In this document: positions 1 to 7,673 of the stretch, one piece after another
Layout of the letters: each line of letters opens with the position of its first letter
Numbering within the stretch: the first letter of the stretch is position 1
From: Desulfobacterales bacterium
Lineage (GTDB): Bacteria > Desulfobacterota > Desulfobacteria > Desulfobacterales > JASJAZ01
Assembly (NCBI GenBank): GCA_030066785.1
Contig: JASJAZ010000077.1
Span: 1 to 32,772 of the forward strand
DNA length: 32,772 bases
Direction of reading: 5' to 3'
Made by a program: the position numbers and the translations under genes
Notes under the pieces: generated by a model
Seen by the model: only the letters and a program-made list of their open reading frames with translations
Told to the model about the DNA's origin: nothing
Database searches by the model: none

Positions 1-288
1 GGTTCTGGTAGCATCGCCGATATTGACACAAGCGATGCCGCCTTTTTTCAAAACGCGCCAAAGTTCATTCCACACTTTATCAAGTTCTTGATGCATTAAT
101 TCAAAAGCCAGAGATCCACCCTGCCTTTTTAACGCACCGCTTATCCTGCCGTTATGACTACAAAAAACATCATCCCACATCTCAATCATAGGATAAGGCG
201 GCGATGTGACGACCAAATCGATACTGTTTGAAGAAATGTCATCCAATCGACTCGCATTTTGGAAAAAAACCGAGTGAATTGTTTTCAT
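1..288 (-). CDS. DNA methyltransferase (N4-cytosine/N6-adenine class), N-terminal part only
   Basis: The open frame runs leftward from an ATG at 286-288 and leaves the window after 96 codons, so the C-terminus is missing. Residues 29-38 read VVTSPPYPMI. TSPPY is the catalytic motif IV (S/D-PP-Y) of amino-methyltransferases that methylate cytosine N4 or adenine N6. Residues near 83-95 (VLKKGGIACVNIGDA) fit the strand that follows in this fold. The opening residues MKTIHSVFFQNASRLDDISSN also resemble proteins that start just before motif IV, as in the beta-class order. The gene begins 18 bases after the stop of the small ribbon-helix-helix gene, with GGAA upstream as a weak ribosome site, so it is probably the third gene of the parA operon. 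No endonuclease is visible in the window. The target sequence cannot be read from this fragment. Confidence 0.8.
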   Translation of the reverse strand, partial: MKTIHSVFFQNASRLDDISSNSIDLVVTSPPYPMIEMWDDVFCSHNGRISGALKRQGGSLAFELMHQELDKVWNELWRVLKKGGIACVNIGDATRT

Positions 289-306
289 CAATATTTTCCG
301 CACCTT

Positions 307-597
307 TTATTTCAAGGATTTGAAAAGTTGGCCTCGATCCCCCATTTCAAGGTCATCCAATGCAAAGGACAACGATAGTTCTAGCAAGGCTGACTTATTT
401 TCAATCGCCGCGCCTTTCAGTTTCAGTTGATGAAATTGGCGATTAAACCGCTCAAGAAGTGCTTCGGACAAATAAAACCCGGCCTTTTTTTTGCGAATTG
501 GCTTAGCAGCCATTGGTTGTTTGGTGGCCGCCTTCACGGGGTCAAGGTCATGATTTTCAAAAAAATCGGGGTACTTGTCTTGCTTGGATCCCGTCAT
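307..597 (-). CDS. small probable ribbon-helix-helix DNA-binding protein, ParA partner
   Basis: This 96-residue basic protein has a disordered Lys/Pro-rich N-terminus (about 1-36), then a segment at 38-82 with the pattern of a ribbon-helix-helix domain: a short strand (KKAGFYL), an amphipathic helix (SEALLERFNRQFHQL), a turn, and a second helix starting ENKSALLELSLSFAL. Centromere-binding partners of ParA ATPases often have this size and layout. The start is supported by a strong AGGAGG at 605-610. It overlaps the 3' end of parA by 41 bases, which implies translational coupling. Inferred role: binds a centromere-like site, perhaps the boxes upstream of parA, and may autoregulate the operon. 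No family name was recognised outright. A transcriptional regulator without a partition role is the alternative. Confidence 0.7.
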   Translation of the reverse strand: MTGSKQDKYPDFFENHDLDPVKAATKQPMAAKPIRKKKAGFYLSEALLERFNRQFHQLKLKGAAIENKSALLELSLSFALDDLEMGDRGQLFKSLK

Positions 598-1351
598 CGA
601 TCAACCTCCTTGCTAATTTGCGATAATCCTGGGCACCCGCTGCGCGTTGATCGTATTCGAAAATGGTTTTTCCTAAGCTTGGCGCCTCGGATAGCCTCAC
701 ATTGAGGCGAATGGGGTGGCAAATCTGTTTCGCAAATAATCGCTTAAGTTTTGTATAGATTTCAAAGCTTTGGCGGGTGCGACCATCAAACATCGTCGGC
801 AAGATGTATTTAAGTTCCAACATTTTATTCTGTTTTTGTGCCGAAAGCAGGTAGCCAAAAAATGTTTTTAAGCCCTCAAGGGACGGTCCCTGTAAGGCCA
901 CCGGACAAAGCACCTCATTTACCGCCATCAAGATGTTAACACTCAAAATATCCCAACCTGGGGCGCAGTCGAAAATCAGAAAATCAAGAGCAGTTCCTTT
1001 GGGGATCAGAGCATTGCGTAAACAAGTATGTCGATTTTTGCGGGGCTGTTCGCCCAACCAGTTTTTCAGTTCAACCAGTTTAATGCCACCGGTTAAGACC
1101 CAAAGATTTTCTCTGGCAGGAAAGATGGCCTCTTTTTTTGCCACCTGTTTTCCTTTACCATTTTTTCCTGTGACGAATTCATACATACCGTATGTGGGTT
1201 TAACGCCTAAAAATTTAGAGACCTGATCCTGGGTGTCACAATCTATCAACAGCACTCGCTGTCCTTGCATGGCTAACTCGTGGGACAGGTTGATGGCTGT
1301 TGTTGTTTTTCCCACACCGCCTTTAGCCATAGCAATGGCTATCTTGCGCAT
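557..1351 (-). CDS. parA: ParA family partition ATPase
   Basis: This 264-residue protein has the deviant Walker A motif KGGVGKTT at residues 10-17, the ParA/MinD signature with the extra lysine at position 10. The A' motif region reads LLIDCDTQDQVS near residues 34-45, where most ParA proteins have DxDPQ. The Walker B region is FLIFDCAPG. The length is that of small type Ib ParA proteins, with no N-terminal helix-turn-helix domain. It should dimerise on ATP, bind DNA nonspecifically and move the complex of its small partner protein. The partner gene overlaps its 3' end and a DNA methyltransferase gene follows. No ParB, replication gene or dnaA is adjacent, so this is not the chromosomal parABS locus. 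It more likely belongs to an integrated element or is an orphan ParA. The stop falls inside the partner gene's coding sequence. Confidence 0.9.
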   Translation of the reverse strand: MRKIAIAMAKGGVGKTTTAINLSHELAMQGQRVLLIDCDTQDQVSKFLGVKPTYGMYEFVTGKNGKGKQVAKKEAIFPARENLWVLTGGIKLVELKNWLGEQPRKNRHTCLRNALIPKGTALDFLIFDCAPGWDILSVNILMAVNEVLCPVALQGPSLEGLKTFFGYLLSAQKQNKMLELKYILPTMFDGRTRQSFEIYTKLKRLFAKQICHPIRLNVRLSEAPSLGKTIFEYDQRAAGAQDYRKLARRLIDDGIQARQVPRFF

Positions 1352-1425
1352 TAATTAACCTCTTTAAATCAACGTTACAATCTGAAGGTTTAAACAAAAT
1401 ATCGAAGGCTGTGGCAAATCAAGTA

Positions 1426-1475
1426 ATTCTAATATTAGTAGAATACTCGAATTCTTCTGTTCGTACTTTATTCTA
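1426..1475. promoter_or_regulatory. cluster of ATTCT/AGAAT boxes upstream of parA (operator or centromere candidate)
   Basis: Four copies of the pentamer ATTCT or its complement lie within 50 bases: 1426-1430 (+), 1440-1444 (-), 1451-1455 (+) and 1470-1474 (+). The first two form the inverted repeat ATTCTA-N7-TAGAAT at 1426-1444, which also contains the palindrome CTAATATTAG. The second and third form AGAAT-N6-ATTCT. The cluster starts 75 bases upstream of the parA start, where operators and centromeres of parA/ribbon-helix-helix modules usually sit. Binding by the small partner is inference. Confidence 0.4.
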
Positions 1476-1732
1476 GCATATATTGAATTGCAAGCATTTT
1501 TTTGCATAAAAGACCGAAATCAAATTGTGATTTACATCTAAAAGAATAGGTCAGAAAGAAAATAAGCTTAATTTGAAATAAGATGAATCTAATTTACACA
1601 CATTTTTTCCTTGGATTTGGCCCAGCTCTTTAAACCGACTCGTTATTTCAAAAACAATTGGGATTGACCCGCCAAATAGCTCTTAATTAAGCTTTTAAAA
1701 AAACAGACACAGTTCCCGTAAATTCCATGCAT

Positions 1733-1764
1733 AACTGCCCTTTTAGAACTGCCCTCTAAGAACT
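1733..1764. repeat. 14-base tandem repeat (about 2.3 units)
   Basis: AACTGCCC occurs at 1733-1740 and 1747-1754. In both cases TTTTAG or TCTAAG follows, and a third AACT begins at 1761, giving a strict 14-base period. Iteron-like spacing beside a parA operon suggests a protein-binding array, but two and a third units is very short and no Rep gene is present. Confidence 0.45.
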
Positions 1765-2090
1765 ACATGACATCTTGCGATCATCCAAACCTATTTAATT
1801 TTGTAAAAACAGGTGACAGCTCTCTTCCATTGTAATTACAAAAAACCACAACTTATTCGGCAAGGTAATTGCATGATATATTTGAACTCCTAAGAACCAA
1901 AATAAAATCAAAAAACTTAAGTCACGGTAAACCCTTTAGCCGTATACGCTTAGCGCCAAATGGAAGTCGCTAACGTTGAGTGATCAGTGTATACTAAAAA
2001 ACAACATGTCAAGTATTTGACGAAAAATCGGTGTCTTGTTTTGGATTCATAATTGTCTTCTTGATTCTTGAAAAATAGAAAGGGGAAAAA

Positions 2091-3074
2091 ATGTACAGTA
2101 AAAAAAAGGTCCACCAGAATGCAAAGATCGATGCCCGGAATAATATTCCCGCCATCAACGATCCACAGCCATCGCAATTTGAGCAAGAAATGATGGCAAT
2201 GGCACGGCATGAAGCACGGCAAGTAACATCCAAGTATGGGCCGGTATTAGAGAAGCTCAATGGACAGCATAAGCCTTTGCTCAAGGAATATCAGCGAATT
2301 TCCAAAGACTATGATGCCCATGCCACCAAAATCGAGAGAAGTGAACCAAGTGTGGAATTGTCACGCGGAAAATATTACATGTTGATGATTCTGTTTGTGC
2401 TAGGTGAAATTCCGATGAACTCGCTCGCATTTGCTGTATTTGGTGAAAGTCAACTTTTTACCTGGATTATGGCGCTTGGCGTGGCCGTCGCAATTCCCTG
2501 GATCGCCCATGCCTTAGGCATTCTTCTAAAACGCGGATCTAATCCATGGTGGAAAAGTGGCATCGGTGTCGCCACCCTGCTCTTGCTGACCATTGGCGGC
2601 CTGCTAGCCATTGGCTATGTGCGGGTCCAGTATTTGGGCGACTTATCGGAAGCCGGCGCTGTTGGTGGTTTTGGCGGCAGCCAATTTATCGGTGCGGCAT
2701 TTGTTGGTTTGAACCTTGTGATCTTGGCCGCGGCTACGCTTTGTTCCTATTTTGCCCACGACACAGACCCCAAATTGGAGCACTTGCATCGCAAGACAAA
2801 CAAACTCAATAAAGCCATGCGTGCCATTGAAGCCAAGCACAATAAAATCCTGACTGAGCAACAACAAAAAATAAACAAGATTCATCAGCAAACTCAAGAG
2901 CTTGTTTATTATTATCGTAAAATTAATATGCGCGAACGCCCGGATCACACCAAACCACAGTCTTTTGAAAATGAACATTCAATTGATGTGGAAATTGAAA
3001 AGCAGGAAAACGGCAATCAACATTTAGATGCAACCACGCAATTGCGCCTGCAAGCAGTGGGTACCGGCAAATAA
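2091..3074 (+). CDS. four-TM membrane protein with flanking coiled coils, unknown function
   Basis: This 327-residue protein has no recognised family. Predicted topology from the sequence: a soluble N-terminus with a charged helical stretch (about 30-85, HEARQVTSKYG...KEYQRISKDY), four hydrophobic segments at about 96-117, 121-146, 157-178 and 199-222, then a Lys/Gln-rich probable coiled coil at about 229-275 and a polar tail. The glycine-rich stretch GAVGGFGGSQF (190-200) lies just before TM4. A strong ribosome site (AAAGGGG) precedes the ATG. The stop is 37 bases before the vWA gene and both share one downstream terminator, so they form an operon. The two coiled coils probably face the cytoplasm and could mediate oligomerisation or tether a partner. 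Related to the left-edge partition module by position only. Confidence 0.75.
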   Translation: MYSKKKVHQNAKIDARNNIPAINDPQPSQFEQEMMAMARHEARQVTSKYGPVLEKLNGQHKPLLKEYQRISKDYDAHATKIERSEPSVELSRGKYYMLMILFVLGEIPMNSLAFAVFGESQLFTWIMALGVAVAIPWIAHALGILLKRGSNPWWKSGIGVATLLLLTIGGLLAIGYVRVQYLGDLSEAGAVGGFGGSQFIGAAFVGLNLVILAAATLCSYFAHDTDPKLEHLHRKTNKLNKAMRAIEAKHNKILTEQQQKINKIHQQTQELVYYYRKINMRERPDHTKPQSFENEHSIDVEIEKQENGNQHLDATTQLRLQAVGTGK

Positions 3075-3111
3075 TCAATTTCAAATAGATATTTTGAGGA
3101 GGAAAACCCAA

Positions 3112-3873
3112 ATGAAGTGGAGACTAAATCTTTCATGGACCATATTGCTGGGCTCCCTTCTATTGTTTAGCCCAATGAACCGGGAGGCCGGCGCATTTTT
3201 AAATTTCGGCAAAGATAAACCACAGCCACGGGCAATTCTTGTCCTAGTCGACATGTCGGGTAGCACCAACCAAGCGCGGCGAACGGTGTACCGGAATGCG
3301 TTTGAAAAAATCTACCAGACGCTCCAGCAAGGCGATCGCATTGTGGTGGGAACCATTACGAGCCGCTCCTATATTGATTTTAAACCGGCAGTCGATGAAG
3401 AGATTCCCAAACAAACCATTTGGGATAATCGGCTAAAATATGAACAAAAATTTGCCAAGGCGAAGAAAAATGTGCAATCAGCTGTGGAGCGGCTCCTGGC
3501 CCGCAAGCGGGGCACGGCTTATACCGAGATTTTAAATTCTTTGAATATCGCCGACACAATTCTGCACAAAGAGAAGCGACAAAAAATTCTGGTAATTCTC
3601 TCAGATATGGTTCAGGACTCCAAAGAATATAAATTTGATCGGGCCAAAGTAAATAACCAGTATATCAACGATGTCATCCGTATGCGCAAACAGCAAAAGC
3701 TTATTCCCAACCTCGCCAATGTTAAAGTCTATGTGGCCGGTGCCAGTGCGGCTGATTCCAGAAAGTTTCGCTCCATTGAAAATTTTTGGACCCGTTATTT
3801 CGCTGTTACCGGTGCCGACTTCTCAACGCATCGCTATGGCCATTCGCTGATTGAATTTGAAAAGGAGTCCTGA
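3112..3873 (+). CDS. exported von Willebrand factor type A domain protein
   Basis: The start chosen is the ATG at 3112, because GAGGAGGA lies 8 bases upstream at 3096-3103. A longer frame would overlap the preceding gene and lacks such a site. The 253-residue product has an N-terminal signal or anchor helix (WTILLGSLLLFS, residues 9-20, ending near AGA). A vWA fold follows: LVLVDMSGST at 43-52 supplies the MIDAS D47-x-S49-x-S51, a threonine near 135-138 (RGTAYTEI) is a candidate third ligand, and LVILSDMVQD around 160-169 gives the D165 loop. The metal site therefore looks complete. It would act outside the cytoplasmic membrane, binding a protein ligand through Mg2+. The co-transcribed four-TM protein is the obvious partner. 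The substrate is unknown. Confidence 0.85.
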   Translation: MKWRLNLSWTILLGSLLLFSPMNREAGAFLNFGKDKPQPRAILVLVDMSGSTNQARRTVYRNAFEKIYQTLQQGDRIVVGTITSRSYIDFKPAVDEEIPKQTIWDNRLKYEQKFAKAKKNVQSAVERLLARKRGTAYTEILNSLNIADTILHKEKRQKILVILSDMVQDSKEYKFDRAKVNNQYINDVIRMRKQQKLIPNLANVKVYVAGASAADSRKFRSIENFWTRYFAVTGADFSTHRYGHSLIEFEKES

Positions 3874-3930
3874 TTAAACTTCAAAATCGTAACTAGCAAC
3901 TCCTGATAACCCTCTCCTTCACCCTCAATT

Positions 3931-3966
3931 AAAAAGTGGCAACCATTACCGGTTGCCACTTTTTTA
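3931..3966 (+). terminator. rho-independent terminator after the vWA gene
   Basis: A perfect 14-bp stem joins 3931-3944 (AAAAAGTGGCAACC) to 3951-3964 with a 6-base loop, and the 3' arm ends in a T run. The A run on the other side means it could also work on the minus strand. Confidence 0.9.
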
Positions 3967-4101
3967 TATTCACTTCAAATCGGATAGCCAGTATATCATC
4001 GTTCCATTGCATTCTTACAATCATGATAATTGCTATTAGGCATATGGTCCAAAAAATAGGTATTTTTTTCCACAATTCTTATCATTTTCTATTAATTTCT
4101 A
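3967..4101. other. AT-rich spacer, no gene seen
   Basis: This is part of the 428-base gap between the vWA gene and the first Arg-rich small protein. I see no credible open frame or structure before the promoter at 4102. The rest of the gap is promoter and leader. Confidence 0.5.
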
Positions 4102-4129
4102 TTGACAAAATTACCCAACAAGATAGATT
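4102..4129 (+). promoter_or_regulatory. sigma-70-like promoter for the Arg-rich small protein genes
   Basis: A consensus TTGACA (4102-4107) is followed after 16 bases by TAGATT (4124-4129). Transcription would start near 4136 and give a leader of about 165 bases before the gene at 4302. Confidence 0.5.
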
Positions 4130-4251
4130 GTTTTCATTCGAATTGTCCATATCATACTGTAATAATTTAGAAACATTTTATTCCTGTTTAGTTGCACGGT
4201 TCTTGCAGTGCGTATTATTGAGCTCTTTTCTTCATTATCTTTTCCTCTTTT

Positions 4252-4299
4252 AAGGGTGGTTCATTGCGGGATGAACCACCCCCTTTATAGGTGGGGGGT
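4252..4299 (+). promoter_or_regulatory. structured 5' leader with two competing hairpins overlapping the ribosome site
   Basis: Hairpin 1 has an 11-bp perfect stem, GGGTGGTTCAT (4254-4264) with ATGAACCACCC (4271-4281), and a 6-base loop. Its 3' arm overlaps ACCCCC (4278-4283), which can instead pair with GGGGGT at 4294-4299. That G run is the only ribosome-site candidate for the ATG at 4302. The two folds exclude each other. Hairpin 1 leaves the ribosome site free and hairpin 2 covers it. Switching is inference. Hairpin 1 could also be a terminator with a poor T run. Confidence 0.4.
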
Positions 4300-4301
4300 T
4301 T

Positions 4302-4493
4302 ATGTTTTATCTGGAGGATAATGGTGGGAGAAGATCCGGGATTGAAAGGCGTCAAGTAAAGGATCCATTGTTTATTCCTGAACGACGAAAACCGATTGAT
4401 CGTCGGCAAAAGCCAGACCGGCGTGCTAAAAACCTGAATCGCTTAAACCCGGATACCGAACGCCGCAGGATCTTTTTCGATGAACAAGAATAA
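4302..4493 (+). CDS. small Arg-rich protein with GGRRSG and repeated DRR motifs
   Basis: This 63-residue, very basic protein begins MFYLEDNGGRRSGIERRQ and continues with PERRKPIDRRQKPDRRA. Arg-Arg pairs recur, several spaced seven residues apart, suggesting a helix with one Arg-rich face or a chain of acidic/basic RR units. Small proteins and protein tails with the pattern NGGRRSG-x-(D/E)RR are familiar from Desulfobacterota, but I know of no assigned function. The gene starts right after GTGGGGGG (4291-4298), an unusual ribosome site that is part of a leader hairpin. A paralogue follows 39 bases downstream. RNA, DNA or polyphosphate binding is a guess from charge only. Confidence 0.75.
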   Translation: MFYLEDNGGRRSGIERRQVKDPLFIPERRKPIDRRQKPDRRAKNLNRLNPDTERRRIFFDEQE

Positions 4494-4532
4494 TTCAATG
4501 TTCTTTAATACTGGACCCGTTTAAAGGAGCAG

Positions 4533-4817
4533 ATGTTGGCTCAATCGGAAAAAATATGGGTGGAGGTAATACCTGACAAGAAAAAGTCGATTTATTGGGG
4601 TGATAATGGCGGCAGGCGGTCGGGTTTTGACCGTCGTCATGTTATCGATTTGATGTATGCACCCATTAGAAGGGCTGCCATTGATCGCCGCCAACGCAGA
4701 GAGCGCCGTAAAACTCCCATAGAACCGGTTGCGTCTTCTCTGGAGCGACGCGCCATTTTCAAAGATGCTTCACAAGACCAACCGGCTAAATTGCCTGTTG
4801 ATTTAGTCGCTATTTAA
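4533..4817 (+). CDS. paralogue of the preceding Arg-rich small protein
   Basis: This 94-residue protein has an N-terminal extension of about 24 residues (MLAQSEKIWVEVIPDKKKSIYW) and then GDNGGRRSGFDRRH, which aligns with the preceding gene's EDNGGRRSGIERRQ. Further shared units are IRRAAIDRRQRRERR, which aligns with ERRKPIDRRQKPDRR, and SLERRAIF, which aligns with DTERRRIF. The two are clear tandem duplicates that have diverged. A good ribosome site (AAAGGAGC) lies just before the ATG. It is co-transcribed with its neighbour and followed by a bidirectional terminator. The extension and the non-basic tail (KLPVDLVAI) are unique to this copy. Function unknown. Confidence 0.75.
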   Translation: MLAQSEKIWVEVIPDKKKSIYWGDNGGRRSGFDRRHVIDLMYAPIRRAAIDRRQRRERRKTPIEPVASSLERRAIFKDASQDQPAKLPVDLVAI

Positions 4818-4903
4818 AGCCTTCCAAAGATTTCAAAAAACATACCGCCGACTTTTACGCAAACAATGGCAATTCCGTCCAAAAGTCTCTCACCCACTGC
4901 TAT

Positions 4904-4955
4904 AGTGGTTGTAACAAAAACGTTCCGCTATTGAAACGTTTTATCTACAACCACT
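4904..4955. terminator. nested bidirectional terminator between convergent genes
   Basis: The outer stem AGTGGTTGTA (4904-4913) pairs with TACAACCACT (4946-4955). The inner stem AAAACGTT (4917-4924) pairs with AACGTTTT (4935-4942) around a 10-base loop, with A and T runs on the two sides. It lies between the rightward Arg-rich gene and leftward ugd and can serve both. Confidence 0.7.
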
Positions 4956-5002
4956 TATGCCGCCACTCCTTATTTCGAACATTATAATGCAAAGTGGTAT
5001 AT

Positions 5003-6298
5003 TTATCGGCCAATGCCTAAATAGGTAAATCCCAAATCCCGCATTTCTTTCGGATCATAGATATTACGACCGTCGACAACAATCGGTTGTTTTAACAGTA
5101 CCTTGACAGCCCGCATGTCTAGGTTGCGAAATTCGTTCCACTCCGTCACAACGATCAGGGCATCACACTCACGAATGGTCTCATAGGGGTTTTCGAAAAA
5201 CTGTACATTAGTGACAATCTTTTTAGCGTTATCCATCGCCACCGGATCATAGGCATTAACCGTCGCACCCCGTTGCTGCAATTCTTCAATAATTTTTAAA
5301 GCCGGTGCTTCCCGAATGTCATCTGTCTTGGGCTTAAAAGCAATACCCCATACAGCGATCATGCTGTTCTTGAGGTCCAAAACCGATTGTAGTTTGTCGA
5401 TGGCTATCAATTTCTGCTTTTCATTAATCCGATGAACCGCTTCAAAAAGATCAGCATCACACTCAAACTGTTTCAGGGTAGCAATCAATGCCTTAACATC
5501 TTTAGGAAAACAGCTACCCCCGAAGCCGAGCCCGGCGTGCAAAAAACGCGGCCCAATGCGATTGTCAAGCCCGAGTCCTCTGGATACATGTCTGATATCG
5601 GCTCCAGCCTTTTCACACAAGTGGGCCAGCTGATTCATGAAGCTGATACGGGTAGCCAGCATGGCGTTGCTGGCATATTTTATTAATTCAGCACTTCGAA
5701 TGTCTGTTAGCATAATCGGCCGACCCGTACGGGCCACAGACCGGTAAAGCGATGACATCATATCCTGGGCTTTTTGACTATCGGTGCCGACAATAATACG
5801 ATCTGGGTTTTCAAAATCTTTGACGGCAGCACCTTCACGTAAAAACTCTGGATTTGAAACCACATCAAACGGTATTTCCTGAGTTTGATTTTCCTTGATA
5901 ATCTTTTCGACCAGATCAGCGGTACCCACCGGAACCGTACTTTTATTGACGATAATTTTATACTCGTTCATGTGTTTCCCAATTGCAGCAGCCACCTCTC
6001 TCACCGCTGTAAGATCAGCTTCCTCTTTTTCGTTTGAAGGTGTGCCAACGCAAATAAAGATAATTTCTGATTCCTGCACCGCTTTGATGGTGTCCGTAGT
6101 GAATAAGAGACGGCCGCCTTTCAGGTTTTGCTGATAAATTTCACCAAGACCGGGTTCGTAAATCGTCAATTCACCATTTTTCAATTTTTCAATAATACCC
6201 CTATTCACATCTAAACAAATAACGTCATTGCCCAGATTGGCAAACCCTGTACCGGATACCAAGCCGACATATCCGGTGCCCACAACGGTTAATTTCAT
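5003..6298 (-). CDS. ugd: UDP-glucose 6-dehydrogenase
   Basis: This 431-residue enzyme oxidises UDP-glucose to UDP-glucuronate with two NAD+ in the cytoplasm. The N-terminal NAD-binding motif is VGTGYVGL at 6-13. TVPVGT is at 121-126 and NPEFLREG at 149-156. Lysine is at about 207 (LIKYASN), and the catalytic cysteine C263 is in GFGGSCFPKD. The length matches the family. The ribosome site AAGGGG lies about 8 bases before the ATG. It is the second gene of a two-gene operon, 59 bases downstream of a UDP-glucuronate 4-epimerase gene whose substrate it makes. Together they supply UDP-galacturonate for lipopolysaccharide or exopolysaccharide. It draws on the same UDP-glucose pool a glycogen synthase might use. 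Confidence 0.96.
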   Translation of the reverse strand: MKLTVVGTGYVGLVSGTGFANLGNDVICLDVNRGIIEKLKNGELTIYEPGLGEIYQQNLKGGRLLFTTDTIKAVQESEIIFICVGTPSNEKEEADLTAVREVAAAIGKHMNEYKIIVNKSTVPVGTADLVEKIIKENQTQEIPFDVVSNPEFLREGAAVKDFENPDRIIVGTDSQKAQDMMSSLYRSVARTGRPIMLTDIRSAELIKYASNAMLATRISFMNQLAHLCEKAGADIRHVSRGLGLDNRIGPRFLHAGLGFGGSCFPKDVKALIATLKQFECDADLFEAVHRINEKQKLIAIDKLQSVLDLKNSMIAVWGIAFKPKTDDIREAPALKIIEELQQRGATVNAYDPVAMDNAKKIVTNVQFFENPYETIRECDALIVVTEWNEFRNLDMRAVKVLLKQPIVVDGRNIYDPKEMRDLGFTYLGIGR

Positions 6299-6360
6299 AA
6301 ATAACCCCTTTATGCTTTAATTTTTTATCGCATCACATCTGTGAGTAAAACTGTTTAAGG

Positions 6361-7401
6361 TTATTCACCGTAATACTCACGGTACCAAGCAACAAACTTC
6401 CGAATGCCTTCGTCAAGACTGGTACGCGGTGCAAAACCCACATCTTTTTGTATATCATCAATATCAGCATAGGTGGCGACAACATCGCCGGGCTGAAGCT
6501 CCATAAACTCTTTTTGAGCTTGACGCCCAATGGCAGCCTCGATGGTTTCAATGAAATCCATCAATGCAACCGGATTATTATTGCCAATGTTATAAATCTT
6601 ATAAGGCACATAAGATGTACCGGGATCTGGTTGCAACCCGCTCCAATCGGAATCAGGTTGCGGCTTTTGGCCCATCACCCGAATGACACCTTCGATAATA
6701 TCATCAATGTAAGTAAAATCACGTTGCATTTTACCGTGATTAAATACCTTGATCGGCCTACCCTGCAAAATAGCCTGGGTGAAGAGAAAAAGTGCCATAT
6801 CCGGCCGTCCCCATGGACCATAAACGGTGAAAAACCGTAATCCGGTACTAGCAAGCCCATATAAATGGCTATAAGTATGGGCCATGAGTTCATTGGCCTT
6901 TTTGGTGGCGGCGTAAAGGGAAACCGGATGGTCCACATTGTGATGCACGGAAAACGGCATTTTGGTATTAGCACCGTAAACAGAGCTGGAAGAGGCAAAC
7001 ACCAAATGTTTGATTTGAAATTGACGACAGCATTCTAATATATTGATAAAGCCCACCAGATTCGCATCGACATAGGCGCGGGGATTTTCAATCGAATAGC
7101 GAACACCGGCTTGGGCTGCCAAATTCACCACCACATCAAAATCATGATCCTTGTAGAGGCCGGTTAACGCCTTCTGGTCGCAAAGATCCATTTTCTGGAA
7201 AATAAAGTCGGAAAATGGTTTGAGTTGTTCTAATCGATCCAATTTTAGTTGAACATCATAGTAGTGATTTAAACTATCAACCCCAACCACTTGGCAACCC
7301 TCTTGAAGCAGCCGCAGGGCTAAATGATATCCGATAAATCCGGCTGCCCCGGTGACCAACACCCTTTTATAGGGCAAGGGCAAATGCTGTTCCGTATTCA
7401 C
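6361..7401 (-). CDS. UDP-glucuronate 4-epimerase (extended SDR family)
   Basis: This 346-residue protein has the NAD-binding motif TGAAGFIG at 17-24, the active-site Ser region [10 protein letters not shown] near 134-143, and the YxxxK pair at Y163/K167 ([10 protein letters not shown]). The signature stretch [18 protein letters not shown] (93-110) and the PWGRPDMAL segment are typical of UDP-glucuronate 4-epimerases such as CapI and LpsL, as opposed to the UDP-glucose epimerase GalE. The start is a GTG at 7399-7401, preceded by AAAGGA. It lies upstream of ugd in the same operon, so the two enzymes convert UDP-glucose to UDP-galacturonate. Substrate specificity is inferred from motifs. A related UDP-sugar epimerase is possible. 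Confidence 0.9.
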   Translation of the reverse strand: MNTEQHLPLPYKRVLVTGAAGFIGYHLALRLLQEGCQVVGVDSLNHYYDVQLKLDRLEQLKPFSDFIFQKMDLCDQKALTGLYKDHDFDVVVNLAAQAGVRYSIENPRAYVDANLVGFINILECCRQFQIKHLVFASSSSVYGANTKMPFSVHHNVDHPVSLYAATKKANELMAHTYSHLYGLASTGLRFFTVYGPWGRPDMALFLFTQAILQGRPIKVFNHGKMQRDFTYIDDIIEGVIRVMGQKPQPDSDWSGLQPDPGTSYVPYKIYNIGNNNPVALMDFIETIEAAIGRQAQKEFMELQPGDVVATYADIDDIQKDVGFAPRTSLDEGIRKFVAWYREYYGE

Positions 7402-7673
7402 GTGTATCCTTTCCAGAGGTCATTTTCATTCAAGTAGTTAAAAGTTGCTTTCTGAATGATTTTTACCCAATTTTTCCCAAAATGCAAATCATTGACGATA
7501 ATGGCACTCAATTATACTAAAAATTCTAATTATTTTGGCGGGATTGCTAAAAAAACATTCTTAATATCTGATTTCGATATATTAAACATTTCTGTATTAT
7601 TTTACAGCACTGGTTAAATTGATCGATTATGCTGAAATTCGGATTTTTGTTCAAATGATGATATAAAGAATAA

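Larger units (their letters stand above)
1352..2090. other. 739-base AT-rich intergenic region between divergent parA and membrane/vWA operons
   Basis: No open frame here has a credible start, ribosome site or protein-like composition. The spacer contains the ATTCT box cluster next to parA, a 14-base tandem repeat at 1733-1764 and a perfect 12-base palindrome TTGTAATTACAA at 1830-1841. A TATACT hexamer at 1990-1995 could be a -10 element for the rightward genes, but no good -35 partner was found. Both flanking operons are transcribed outward, so the region must hold at least two promoters. Confidence 0.6.

Noticed and set aside
557-1351. Chromosomal Soj/ParA of the parABS locus
   Set aside because: No ParB, gidA/gidB or origin genes are adjacent. 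The partner is a small ribbon-helix-helix type protein.
3936-4253. 105-codon rightward frame in the AT-rich spacer
   Set aside because: It begins inside the terminator stem and has random hydrophobic composition. The stretch also contains a promoter for the next genes.
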